From contig JAFQEZ010000068.1 in NCBI GenBank assembly GCA_017398805.1, positions 1-64,000 of the forward strand: a stretch of DNA of 64,000 nucleotides. The letters run 5' to 3'. A program made the position numbers and the translations under genes. How positions within the stretch are numbered: position 1 is the stretch's first letter; every line of letters starts with the position of its first letter. The stretch comes from Bacteroidaceae bacterium (lineage in GTDB: Bacteria > Bacteroidota > Bacteroidia > Bacteroidales > Bacteroidaceae). The notes under the pieces are model-generated. The model was not told where the DNA came from and did no database searches. It worked only from the letters and a program-made list of their open reading frames with translations. This document shows, in pieces, positions 8,381-16,281 of this stretch.

Positions 8381-9650
8381 ACATTTCTGTAAGCAAATAT
8401 TTTTTTTGCTGTTCGTAATACAATTTAATTTTAGATTCTAATTCTAATCGAGTTTGCAGGACCGATAAAGTCTTTCCAATTTCTCGCTGTTTATTATATG
8501 GAGGCATTTTGAATACGAGTTGTTCAAAAGCTTCCATATTTAGGTTCCTTCTTACAATACTTGCACCTTGTTCTGAAACCAACAAATAATTATATAAAGC
8601 ACGATGAGTTTTGAGCATTGCTGCAACAAACTTCTTATCATATTCAGGATTTATGGAAAATATTTTATACGATGGGGAAACTATGCCGATTTCATATTTT
8701 TCGTTATAATTAATATTCCCCATCCATAGATTTTGAGGACTCAATACGATATCATATAAACGAATGACTTTGTACCCAATATTATTTTCGCTTGCTATAT
8801 CTTTTGAAAAATATTCTCGTTGTGAAAATATACCTTTGATGGTCGAACTAAGCACTTCGTATTGGTTGTTCTCTCTAGTCCTTTCTGTACGCTCTGTTAG
8901 CATATCTGCAAGGCGAACCTGCTTGCCATTTTCAGCATAAAGTAATTTATTACAAATCCCTTTAATTAAGGATTGCAACTGTTCTATTATCTTGTTTTGG
9001 GTTGATATTCTTCTATCAATAAGAGAAAGCAACTCTGCAATTTTAGTTTGCTCTTCAATTGACGGATAAGCTACTTTGATTTTCTTCAAATGTTCTCCAT
9101 AAAGATGCACCACAGAAACGCCTTGAGCAACTTTTGCAATATCTATTTTTCTTTTTCCGTTTAATTGGTAAGCGAAGAAACGACCATCGTGTCCATTCAA
9201 TCTAATAACATTCAGGTCTCCGCCAAGGAGAATATCGGATGCTAAAACACATCGAGCAGTAGCAATTTCGATTGCGGTTTCTCCAGAACACGGAATAATT
9301 ACATCATTGGCTCTACTTGTTATGAGGTTTGTGTTATCAATATTAGTTTTACTATAAACATCTGTTATTACCTCGGACTTGTATTTTGTATATAGCTCAC
9401 CATACAATATACACGGAATTCCTGTGTCAGACAGTTGTTCTTTTGAGATTCCCGCCCCTTTAGAGATTTTCGTGATATTATTAAGGTAGGCTTTTTCCCA
9501 TTCTCCTCCAAACTCAGGAAATCTCAAATTGGGTACATTGCCCTGTGGGCGAAGTTCCCCACGCTCGGCATAGCCGGAATAAATTCCGCTCTGCTCTCTC
9601 TTATTGGGTACATTAGGACTTGTATTTTGTTTATCGTTTGCCATAATCAT
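8373..9650 (-). CDS. hsdS: Type I restriction-modification specificity subunit, expressed copy
   Basis: A 425-residue HsdS with an N-terminal lead (about 40 residues), first recognition domain, central conserved helix (RISTQNKIIEQL near 215), second recognition domain and terminal helix (YLLTEMFI). It determines which bipartite DNA site the HsdM/HsdR complex methylates or cuts. It lies 35 bp after hsdM, so it is the copy transcribed with the operon. ATG at 9650 and ATG at 9644 are both possible starts. Three inverted repeats inside it match silent cassettes to the left. Confidence 0.92.
   Translation of the reverse strand: MIMANDKQNTSPNVPNKREQSGIYSGYAERGELRPQGNVPNLRFPEFGGEWEKAYLNNITKISKGAGISKEQLSDTGIPCILYGELYTKYKSEVITDVYSKTNIDNTNLITSRANDVIIPCSGETAIEIATARCVLASDILLGGDLNVIRLNGHDGRFFAYQLNGKRKIDIAKVAQGVSVVHLYGEHLKKIKVAYPSIEEQTKIAELLSLIDRRISTQNKIIEQLQSLIKGICNKLLYAENGKQVRLADMLTERTERTRENNQYEVLSSTIKGIFSQREYFSKDIASENNIGYKVIRLYDIVLSPQNLWMGNINYNEKYEIGIVSPSYKIFSINPEYDKKFVAAMLKTHRALYNYLLVSEQGASIVRRNLNMEAFEQLVFKMPPYNKQREIGKTLSVLQTRLELESKIKLYYEQQKKYLLTEMFI
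8955..8975 (-). repeat. Central crossover site, copy in the expressed hsdS
   Basis: This is the exact inverted copy of 7763-7783. It sits between the two recognition-domain halves of hsdS, where exchange keeps the reading frame. Confidence 0.8.
8986..9004 (-). repeat. 19-bp inverted repeat, copy in the expressed hsdS
   Basis: This is the exact inverted copy of 6553-6571, 10 bp from the central crossover site. Confidence 0.75.
9510..9615 (-). repeat. 106-bp inverted repeat, copy 2, at the 5' end of expressed hsdS
   Basis: This is the exact inverted copy of 5954-6059. It encodes residues about 13-47 of HsdS, before the first recognition domain. The sequences diverge immediately after the repeat at both ends, as expected for a boundary kept identical by exchange. 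Confidence 0.9.
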
Positions 9651-9685
9651 TTGTTTACTTTTAGGTTAAACATTAAGGATTGCAA

Positions 9686-11242
9686 TTAGTCAACCAATCC
9701 TAACTCTTTTAAGTAAACTTCTATTTGAGCATCAAGTTCGGCACGCTGTGCTTCAAGTGTTTTGATGTCTGCCATTACTGCTTTGATGTCGATTTCCTCT
9801 TCCTCTTCAAATGTATCAACATATCTAGGAATATTCAAGTTGTAGTCATTCTCCTTGATTTCATCAAGAGTAGCACAGTGGCTATATTTCTCAATTTCTT
9901 TACGCTCGCGATATGTGGTAACGATTTTTTCAATATGTTCGGGGCGGAGCTTGTTTTGAGTCTTTACCTTCTCGAACTCTTTGCTTGCATCGATAAACAG
10001 GATATTGTCATCAGCCTGACGGCATTTTTTCAGGACAAGAATACAAGTCGGGATTGATGTGCCATAGAAGATGTTTGCAGGCAAACCGATGATTGCATCA
10101 ATATAGTTTTTCTTTTCAATAAGGAATTGGCGAATTGTACCCTCGGCTGAGCCACGGAATAGCACACCGTGAGGTGCAACACAAGCCATTGTACCACCTT
10201 CATTGAGGTGGTGAACCATGTGAAGAATAAACGCATAGTCGGCTTTGCTTTTGGGTGCAAGTTTTCCGGCTTTGCTGAAACGGTCATCATTATTGAATTT
10301 TGCATCTGCACTCCATTCGGCAGAGAATGGCGGGTTAGCAATCACAGCATCGAATTGCGTGTCGCCAAATTCATCGTGTTCAAGTGTGTCATTATTCTCA
10401 ATGCGGAAGTTATGGAATTTGATACCGTGAAGCAACATATTCATACGACAGAGGTTGAATGTTGTCGGGTTCTTTTCCTGTCCGTAAATGTCTTCAGCTT
10501 TGCCATTGCGTGCAGCACGAATAAGCAATGATCCACTGCCACAAGTGGGGTCATATACATTACGTAAGCGTGTCTTGCCTGTAGTTACAATATCAGAAAG
10601 AATTTGGCTCACCTCCTGAGGTGTGTAGAACTCACCGGCTTTCTTTCCAGCACCGGCTGCAAATTGGCTAATCATATATTCGTAAGCATCGCCAAGAATA
10701 TCTATTTCCTGTGTTGCATCTACACCAAAATCTATCTCATCAAGGGCAAGAAGAACATTGCTGATTAGTGTATTCTTGTCATCAGTTGTTCTACCTAGTT
10801 TGGGCGAGGCAAGGTCAATATCTGAGAAGAGACCGCCAAAGTCTTCTTCGCTGTCCTGTCCCAATGTACTGTCCTCAATACGTTTTAATGAACGTTCGAG
10901 AAGAGGGAGAATAGTCTCTTTCTTCTTGATTAAAGCAATGACCGAAGAGAACAGAAATTCAGGTTCAATGAAATAACCGATAGATTCAAGACACTGTGTT
11001 TTCACAGCTTCCTGGAGTTCAAGATAATCTTCGTCATCGGTAACTTTCCAAAGTTCCTTGAATGTTATTTCATCATCGACAAGAGCGGTGTCTGCAAAAT
11101 GCTCTATTTTCTCCGACAGATATTTATAGAAGATGAAGCCAAGTGAAAAGTACATAAATTCACCAGCAGACATATTTCCTCTCAATGTGTTTGCAACAGT
11201 CCAAAGTTGGTTACGCAGTTTTTGCTGAAGTTCTTCGCTCAT
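9686..11242 (-). CDS. hsdM: Type I restriction-modification DNA methyltransferase subunit
   Basis: A 518-residue HsdM: helical N-terminal domain, AdoMet motif I DPTCGSGSLL and catalytic motif IV NPPF (in DAVIANPPFSAEW), then a C-terminal coiled region. With HsdS it methylates adenine in the bipartite site, and with HsdR it restricts unmethylated DNA. It lies upstream of hsdS on the same strand and 177 bp downstream of hsdR. The length is typical. Confidence 0.95.
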   Translation of the reverse strand: MSEELQQKLRNQLWTVANTLRGNMSAGEFMYFSLGFIFYKYLSEKIEHFADTALVDDEITFKELWKVTDDEDYLELQEAVKTQCLESIGYFIEPEFLFSSVIALIKKKETILPLLERSLKRIEDSTLGQDSEEDFGGLFSDIDLASPKLGRTTDDKNTLISNVLLALDEIDFGVDATQEIDILGDAYEYMISQFAAGAGKKAGEFYTPQEVSQILSDIVTTGKTRLRNVYDPTCGSGSLLIRAARNGKAEDIYGQEKNPTTFNLCRMNMLLHGIKFHNFRIENNDTLEHDEFGDTQFDAVIANPPFSAEWSADAKFNNDDRFSKAGKLAPKSKADYAFILHMVHHLNEGGTMACVAPHGVLFRGSAEGTIRQFLIEKKNYIDAIIGLPANIFYGTSIPTCILVLKKCRQADDNILFIDASKEFEKVKTQNKLRPEHIEKIVTTYRERKEIEKYSHCATLDEIKENDYNLNIPRYVDTFEEEEEIDIKAVMADIKTLEAQRAELDAQIEVYLKELGLVD

Positions 11243-11419
11243 ATTGTAAAGTTTTTATAATTCTTAATTTGCAATGTTATTGGCACGTTCATAAATGAAC
11301 TCACCCATAAATAATAGTCATTGGCTCGTTTTGTTTTTCGTGCACCGCAGGGCATCACTTTCAGCGATGCTACCTGCGACGTTCACCACAAAACTCGCCG
11401 ATAACAAAACTTTGTTTTG

Positions 11420-14236
11420 TCATTCCCAAGAGAATGTATTTATAATTGACAGTAATTGTTCAGTAACTCGTTTGATAGCCTTTCTTGTTTTGATTAAACC
11501 AAGATGCTGTTCTGCAATAGCTTCCTGAATTATTTCAGGCTTGTGCTTTTGCAGATAATCATATTCTGCCAAATAGCGTGCAAGCACATCTACGGGTATA
11601 TTTTCGGTTTCCGACAAATCTTTTATCGCTCTTTCTCGTTTTTCTTTCACATAGGTGTTGAGTCTCGCCTCCAAATCCATTGACCCGTCCGCCTTTGCAC
11701 GTTCAAAGTTTTCTTTATCATTGTCCACATTCTGCTGAATGAAGCCGTCAATCAGCTTCGCTTTATTACGCATTTCGGCATCTTTAATCATTGTGTCAAT
11801 GATGTTCCTACGTTTTTCCTCGTAATCATCACTTGAAGGATTAAGGTCGGCTATGAGTGCAAGGATATATGCCACATTGATTACATCACTGTGAAGCAAT
11901 TCAAGACAGAAATCAATATCTTCAAGTGTCTTTGGTTCTCCGTATGGGGCTTCGGGCTCAGCAGCAGTTCCACTTGTCTGTTCCGGCGTTACGACACCCA
12001 ATGCGATATCAAGGTATTTGCTCTTGAAATCGTTGAACTCCTGCTCGGACATATAAAGGCTTGAATCATTAGGATCATATTCCTCGTAAATTTGAATTTC
12101 AGCCTGTTTTTTTATAAGGTCGCGGAATGCTAAAACAAAATCACGCTTGTCATATTCGCTTTGAAGCGTATCTACGAATTGTGGTTTTGGATATTTCTTT
12201 AAGAATGCAATCGCGAGGTCATTAAGTTCTTTTTTTACTTTGTCGAAAGGCTCACGCAGAATATCTTCCGAAGGGCAGTTATTACTGAATAGTTTGATTG
12301 AGCTATCGACATTGTCCTTTAGATTGCAGAAACATACGATTTTTCCAAAGCGTTTCTTTTCGTTAAGCACGCGATTGGTGCGGCTGAATGCTTGCAACAG
12401 CCCGTGGTATTCAAGTTTCTTATCAACATAAAGCGTATTCAACTTTTTAGAGTCAAAACCAGTCAAGAACATACCTACCACAAGACAAAGGTCAAGAGGT
12501 TTCATTTCAGGCTTTTTCTTCTTCATACGAAGATTTATATCATCGTAATAAGCACTGAAATTCTCTGTGGTAAATGCTGTGCCATACATTTTATTGTAAT
12601 CATCCATTATGGCTTGCAATTCATCGGCTTGAACGCTTTCATTCTCAAACCCTCTGTTCATGCCCGTGTATGCATCGTCCTGATTCGTGTTTTGTCCATA
12701 GGTGAATACAGCACTAATCTTTATTTGAGGATTAAGACTCTTGAATATCTTATAGTATTTTATCAGCATAGGAACAGATTGTACTGCAAAAAGAGCATCA
12801 TACTCTCCGTCGAATGTCGATTTATTGAAGTTGTTGAGTATAAACTGGGCAATTTCTGTCATTCTGCCCTCATCGTCATATTCAGCTGTTACATTGCCTG
12901 TATAATATTCCACCAAGAAACCAAGTACGTTTTCGTCGGCAATAGCATCTTTTATAAGATACTTATGCAAACAGTCGCCAAAGATTTCTTTGGTAGTGTG
13001 CCCGTCGATTGAATTTTCAACGAATATCGGAGTGCCAGTGAAGCCGAATATTTGAGTATTAGTAAAAAACTTCATAATATTCTTATGGCTGTCGCCGAAA
13101 TGACTTCGGTGGCACTCGTCAAAAATCATAACAATCCGTTTGTCTCTAACAGCCAAAAGTTTATTGCTATAATAATCCTTTGATACAGCTGTGTTGAGCT
13201 TCTGTATTGTAGTGATTATGATTTTACTATTTCCATTCAAGCGTTTGATAAGTTCCGATGTGTTGTCGGTATTATCTACAGCACCCGGTTCAAACGCTTC
13301 GTATTCCGATTGTGTTTGAGTATCAAGGTCATGGCGGTCAACAACAAACATAACTTTGTCTATTCCGTCTATTTCAGATACCAACTGAGCAGCCTTAAAT
13401 GATGTGAGTGTTTTACCCGCACCGGTCGTGTGCCAAATATATCCGTCCTTATTGGTATTTTGCACGCGATCGAGTATTTTTTCAACAGCATAGAATTGAT
13501 ATGGTCGCAACACCATAAGGCATTTATCGCCCTCGTGCATTACAATGTATTTGCTTATCAATTTGCCAAGAGTACATTTGTCAAAAAACTCATTGGCAAA
13601 CAGATTGAGGTCATTGTATGGTATGTTAGCTGCATCTGTCCAGTTGAATGTGAATTTGTAACCTTGATTGGGATTGTTAGCAAAATAACGTGTATTCACA
13701 CCGTTAGAGACTACAAAAATTTGGATGTAGTCAAATAGTCCGTGGTATGATGTCTTGTGATAACGCTGAATTTGTTGGTATGCTTGTTTCAGTTCAACAC
13801 CTCTCTTCTTTAGTTCTATTTGCACTAATGGTAATCCATTGATAAGAATTGTAACATCATACCGGCACTTCTTGCGTCCTTCAATGGTAATTTGATTTGC
13901 TACCTGAAATTCGTTTTTACACCATTGGCTACGATTAAGGAACTCCACCCAAATGCGTTCTCCATCCTCGGTGTCAAGAGGATAAAGGTCTCGAAGCTTC
14001 TTCGCTTTGTCAAAGCGAGTACCACCCTCAAGGTGAATGAGGATTTTCTCAAACTCCTTATCAGTAAACTGTGAACGGTTGTATTTTGAAAGTTCTTTTT
14101 GGTTATGCTTCTCCAGTTGTAATTTGAAGTTCTCAATCAAATTGCTCTCTTCTTTAATCACAACATATTCATAACTCATATTTTGCAATGTCTTTATCAG
14201 ACCATTTTCCAATGCTGCTTCACTCTGTGCTGTCAT
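11420..14236 (-). CDS. hsdR: Type I restriction endonuclease subunit R
   Basis: A 938-residue HsdR. The N-terminal PD-(D/E)xK nuclease ends in IELKKRG. The SF2 translocase follows, with Walker A TTGAGKT, DECH box FDECHRSHFG and FTGTP motif III. A helical C-terminal assembly region ends the protein. It cuts DNA after ATP-driven translocation from unmethylated HsdS sites. It is the first gene of hsdR-hsdM-hsdS. A -7-like box (TAAATTTG on the minus strand, 14266-14273) lies 30 bp before the start, without a clear -33 partner. The 177-bp gap to hsdM holds no gene that I can support. Confidence 0.94.
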   Translation of the reverse strand: MTAQSEAALENGLIKTLQNMSYEYVVIKEESNLIENFKLQLEKHNQKELSKYNRSQFTDKEFEKILIHLEGGTRFDKAKKLRDLYPLDTEDGERIWVEFLNRSQWCKNEFQVANQITIEGRKKCRYDVTILINGLPLVQIELKKRGVELKQAYQQIQRYHKTSYHGLFDYIQIFVVSNGVNTRYFANNPNQGYKFTFNWTDAANIPYNDLNLFANEFFDKCTLGKLISKYIVMHEGDKCLMVLRPYQFYAVEKILDRVQNTNKDGYIWHTTGAGKTLTSFKAAQLVSEIDGIDKVMFVVDRHDLDTQTQSEYEAFEPGAVDNTDNTSELIKRLNGNSKIIITTIQKLNTAVSKDYYSNKLLAVRDKRIVMIFDECHRSHFGDSHKNIMKFFTNTQIFGFTGTPIFVENSIDGHTTKEIFGDCLHKYLIKDAIADENVLGFLVEYYTGNVTAEYDDEGRMTEIAQFILNNFNKSTFDGEYDALFAVQSVPMLIKYYKIFKSLNPQIKISAVFTYGQNTNQDDAYTGMNRGFENESVQADELQAIMDDYNKMYGTAFTTENFSAYYDDINLRMKKKKPEMKPLDLCLVVGMFLTGFDSKKLNTLYVDKKLEYHGLLQAFSRTNRVLNEKKRFGKIVCFCNLKDNVDSSIKLFSNNCPSEDILREPFDKVKKELNDLAIAFLKKYPKPQFVDTLQSEYDKRDFVLAFRDLIKKQAEIQIYEEYDPNDSSLYMSEQEFNDFKSKYLDIALGVVTPEQTSGTAAEPEAPYGEPKTLEDIDFCLELLHSDVINVAYILALIADLNPSSDDYEEKRRNIIDTMIKDAEMRNKAKLIDGFIQQNVDNDKENFERAKADGSMDLEARLNTYVKEKRERAIKDLSETENIPVDVLARYLAEYDYLQKHKPEIIQEAIAEQHLGLIKTRKAIKRVTEQLLSIINTFSWE

Positions 14237-14686
14237 AACCCAACATTACATTTATGTAATATCCGCAAATTTAACAATTTCTTTGGATTATACACCGCAA
14301 TTGGTGGAAAATAAGAATGAGCGAGGCATTGAAAATGGGATTTCAACAAGTATTGCTGATTATGGCTGTTGATTAAGAACATATTCTCCGATTCCCCGCA
14401 AATTTAAAACCATCAATTCTCCGATTTCCCGCAAATTTGTGAACATTTTTGTAGTTTAGGAAAGACCTAACATTAAACGTTAAACAATTCGGGCGGGCCG
14501 CCCCCGCCCCTACACGATAAACATAATACATATTTATTTTAGTCCCTCACCGCTACGCGGAGCTCACCCTTGATTACAAACAAGGGGAGCAGCTTTGGTG
14601 TTTTGTATTAAACAATTTGGGCGAACACATCGGTTCGCCCCTACTACATTAAACCTTAAACACTAAAAATTTGCACCTTCCGCCTG
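14237..14686. other. Intergenic region with short direct repeats and a dispersed repeat
   Basis: About 450 bp without a gene. It holds the hsdR promoter area, two near-identical 22-bp direct repeats (14384-14405 and 14416-14437, one mismatch, 32-bp period), a GC-rich palindrome near 14490-14505, and the 75-bp dispersed repeat described separately. Confidence 0.6.
14547..14621 (+). repeat. 75-bp dispersed intergenic repeat, copy 1
   Basis: It begins TCACCGCTACGCGG and ends AACAATTTGGG. It matches 15943-16017 with only a few mismatches, in the same orientation. Both copies sit in gene-free DNA on either side of the DUF3990 operon. No coding potential is apparent. Confidence 0.75.
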
Positions 14687-14938
14687 CTAAGCAGTCTTGT
14701 CCATTTCCATGATAAATTCGTCGGCGATATACATATCGCTGTAGAGATAAAGGCCTGTTGACTTGTCGTGCAGGTTTGCACATGTTTTGCTCGAATAGAA
14801 CATTTTTAATGCCTTTACAACATCAATATCCAACATTTTTGCCAAGATTACTGAAATGGCACCTATGCGGTTACTCATAATGATTTCCTGAATAACCGGA
14901 GACTTCATGGGGTTTTCACAATTCTTCTGTTCCATCAT
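14687..14938 (-). CDS. DUF3791-like small protein (second copy in operon)
   Basis: An 83-residue protein with the DUF3791 pattern: a helical start, then FYSSKT and a TGLYLYSDMYIADEF ending. It overlaps the DUF3990 gene by 23 bp. DUF3791 and DUF3990 genes commonly sit together in Bacteroidales and Firmicutes, which suggests a toxin-antitoxin or effector-chaperone relation; that role is inferred. Here DUF3791-like genes lie on both sides of DUF3990. Confidence 0.65.
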   Translation of the reverse strand: MMEQKNCENPMKSPVIQEIIMSNRIGAISVILAKMLDIDVVKALKMFYSSKTCANLHDKSTGLYLYSDMYIADEFIMEMDKTA

Positions 14939-15422
14939 ATATGAGGTATTTGTCTACTATATCTTGATTGAGAATACACATCTGGTTATTGGGACGGTGT
15001 TTGGAGAGTTCTCGTAAGGCTGTACTCAACTCCATCAATCCTGCCATGTAAAGATTTATGGTATCGATGACACGGTCGTTGGCAACACCGCCTTCTACAT
15101 AGTCGTACTGTTTTGCAATATTCTGCCCGGAACGGTTTGCTATAATGAATTCAAGCCATTGAACATCGTATGAATCGAATATTTTGCAATGCATCTCTTT
15201 TATTATGGCTTCGCGATTCAGCCTATAACAGTTGAGAAGAGCCGGTTTATTACGACTCCTCGACATATTCTTGGCCCATTTCACTGCTTGGTCGCGGATA
15301 TCTGTCACATAAAAGCCTTGCCCGAAGTCCAGGTTCTTGCGCCCGAGTCTACATTCCGGTTTATCTACTATCTCTGTCCCTCCGTGATATACTATTATCT
15401 CGTTCATAGTTTCTTCTCCCAA
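14916..15422 (-). CDS. DUF3990 protein, ADP-ribosyltransferase-like putative toxin
   Basis: A 168-residue protein. The N-terminus has YHGG (residues 8-11) and, about 24 residues on, GFYVT. These fit the first two positions of the H-Y-E/Q pattern of ADP-ribosyltransferase folds. It is the middle gene of three overlapping small genes, a layout typical of toxin-antitoxin modules. Catalysis is not demonstrated and the third catalytic residue is uncertain. ATG at 15407 is an alternative start. Confidence 0.6.
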   Translation of the reverse strand: MGEETMNEIIVYHGGTEIVDKPECRLGRKNLDFGQGFYVTDIRDQAVKWAKNMSRSRNKPALLNCYRLNREAIIKEMHCKIFDSYDVQWLEFIIANRSGQNIAKQYDYVEGGVANDRVIDTINLYMAGLMELSTALRELSKHRPNNQMCILNQDIVDKYLIYDGTEEL

Positions 15423-15643
15423 TTATTAAGACATTCCACCAATCTCTGTGCCAACACCTCGCGGCTCTCGCTATGCAGGGGATCATAGTTTGGTATAATA
15501 TAGTTGTCAATCATCCCAACCCGTTCCATGCGTTGGAATATCTCTTTGTAATCGGCATTCAAGAACCTGGCTGTTGTTTCAATACATGTTGCAACAAAAG
15601 CCATCTGTATCTGTTCTTTTGAAATTGTCCGCAGTTCTTCCAT
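15404..15643 (-). CDS. DUF3791 small protein (putative antitoxin)
   Basis: A 79-residue helical protein of the DUF3791 type, first gene of the three-gene operon and overlapping DUF3990 by 19 bp. Translational coupling is likely. An antitoxin role is inferred from position only. Confidence 0.6.
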   Translation of the reverse strand: MEELRTISKEQIQMAFVATCIETTARFLNADYKEIFQRMERVGMIDNYIIPNYDPLHSESREVLAQRLVECLNNWEKKL

Positions 15644-15700
15644 ATATCAATGAATTATGAAACAAACCGGCACTGTTCACTATGTTTGTGCAGTTTACCG

Positions 15701-15868
15701 CAAATATAGTGACAAACGAGCGAGAAATATGAAGTTTACTTCAATATTTTTCAAAGCGAGTGCAGAAAATATTCGAGCGTTAGCTCAAATATAGTGACAA
15801 ACGAGCGAAATAATGTCAAGCTTGCTTGAATATTTCAAAGCGAGTGCAGAAAATCTTCGAGGTTTACC
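15701..15868 (-). repeat. Tandem 85-bp duplication carrying TAnnTTTG boxes
   Basis: Copy 1 is 15701-15785 and copy 2 is 15786-15868, with diverged centres. Each begins with CAAATATA, which on the minus strand is TATATTTG, a -7 box pointing at the DUF3791-DUF3990 operon. A further TATCTTTG-type box follows near 15870. The -33 elements are unclear. Confidence 0.55.
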
Positions 15869-15942
15869 TCAAAGATAAATAATATAACAATACCATTCAA
15901 ACTATTTCTTCACATTTTAAAAACATTTAAGAATGAAACCCA

Positions 15943-16017
15943 TCACCGCTACGCGGAGATCATCCTTGATTACAAACAAGGGGAGCAACTTTGGTGTTTT
16001 GCATTAAACAATTTGGG
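15943..16017 (+). repeat. 75-bp dispersed intergenic repeat, copy 2
   Basis: Same orientation as 14547-14621 and nearly identical to it. Confidence 0.75.
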
Positions 16018-16229
16018 GGTGACTAAAAAGTAAATTTCTGTGTTACGTTTGCCTTCAAAATCCTCATTTACGCTTAGTAAACTGCGGTTTTGAAGCCTGC
16101 ACAAGCCTTGAACTTTGCTTTTTATTCACCCCCAACAAAAAGAGGATAACTTTCGGTTCGCCCCTACTCATTAAACAATACACGTTACACACAAAACGTT
16201 AAACATTAAACACTACACATTGCACATTT

Positions 16230-16276
16230 AAACTTTTATCTCTTCAGGTGTGTTTTCTTCCAAGAGATAAAAGTTT
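16230..16276 (+). promoter_or_regulatory. 15-bp perfect inverted repeat just before the aspT start
   Basis: Arms at 16230-16244 and 16262-16276 pair perfectly around a 17-nt loop. The right arm ends 5 bp before the ATG at 16282. In RNA this hairpin would cover the ribosome landing area. It could control translation, or it could be a DNA operator. No T-tract follows, so it is not a normal terminator for a + strand transcript. Confidence 0.6.
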
Positions 16277-16281
16277 CAATT

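Larger units (their letters stand above)
15644..16281. other. Intergenic region with tandem promoter-like repeats and dispersed repeats
   Basis: About 640 bp between the divergent DUF3791 operon and aspT. It holds a tandem duplication (15701-15868), the second 75-bp dispersed repeat (15943-16017), a segment with TGACTAAAAAGTAAATT that resembles part of 33443-33620, and a strong inverted repeat just before aspT. Confidence 0.6.

Noticed and set aside
12392..13012. 206-residue + strand frame
   Set aside because: It lies wholly antisense to hsdR, whose helicase motifs are continuous there, and shows no promoter or family motif.
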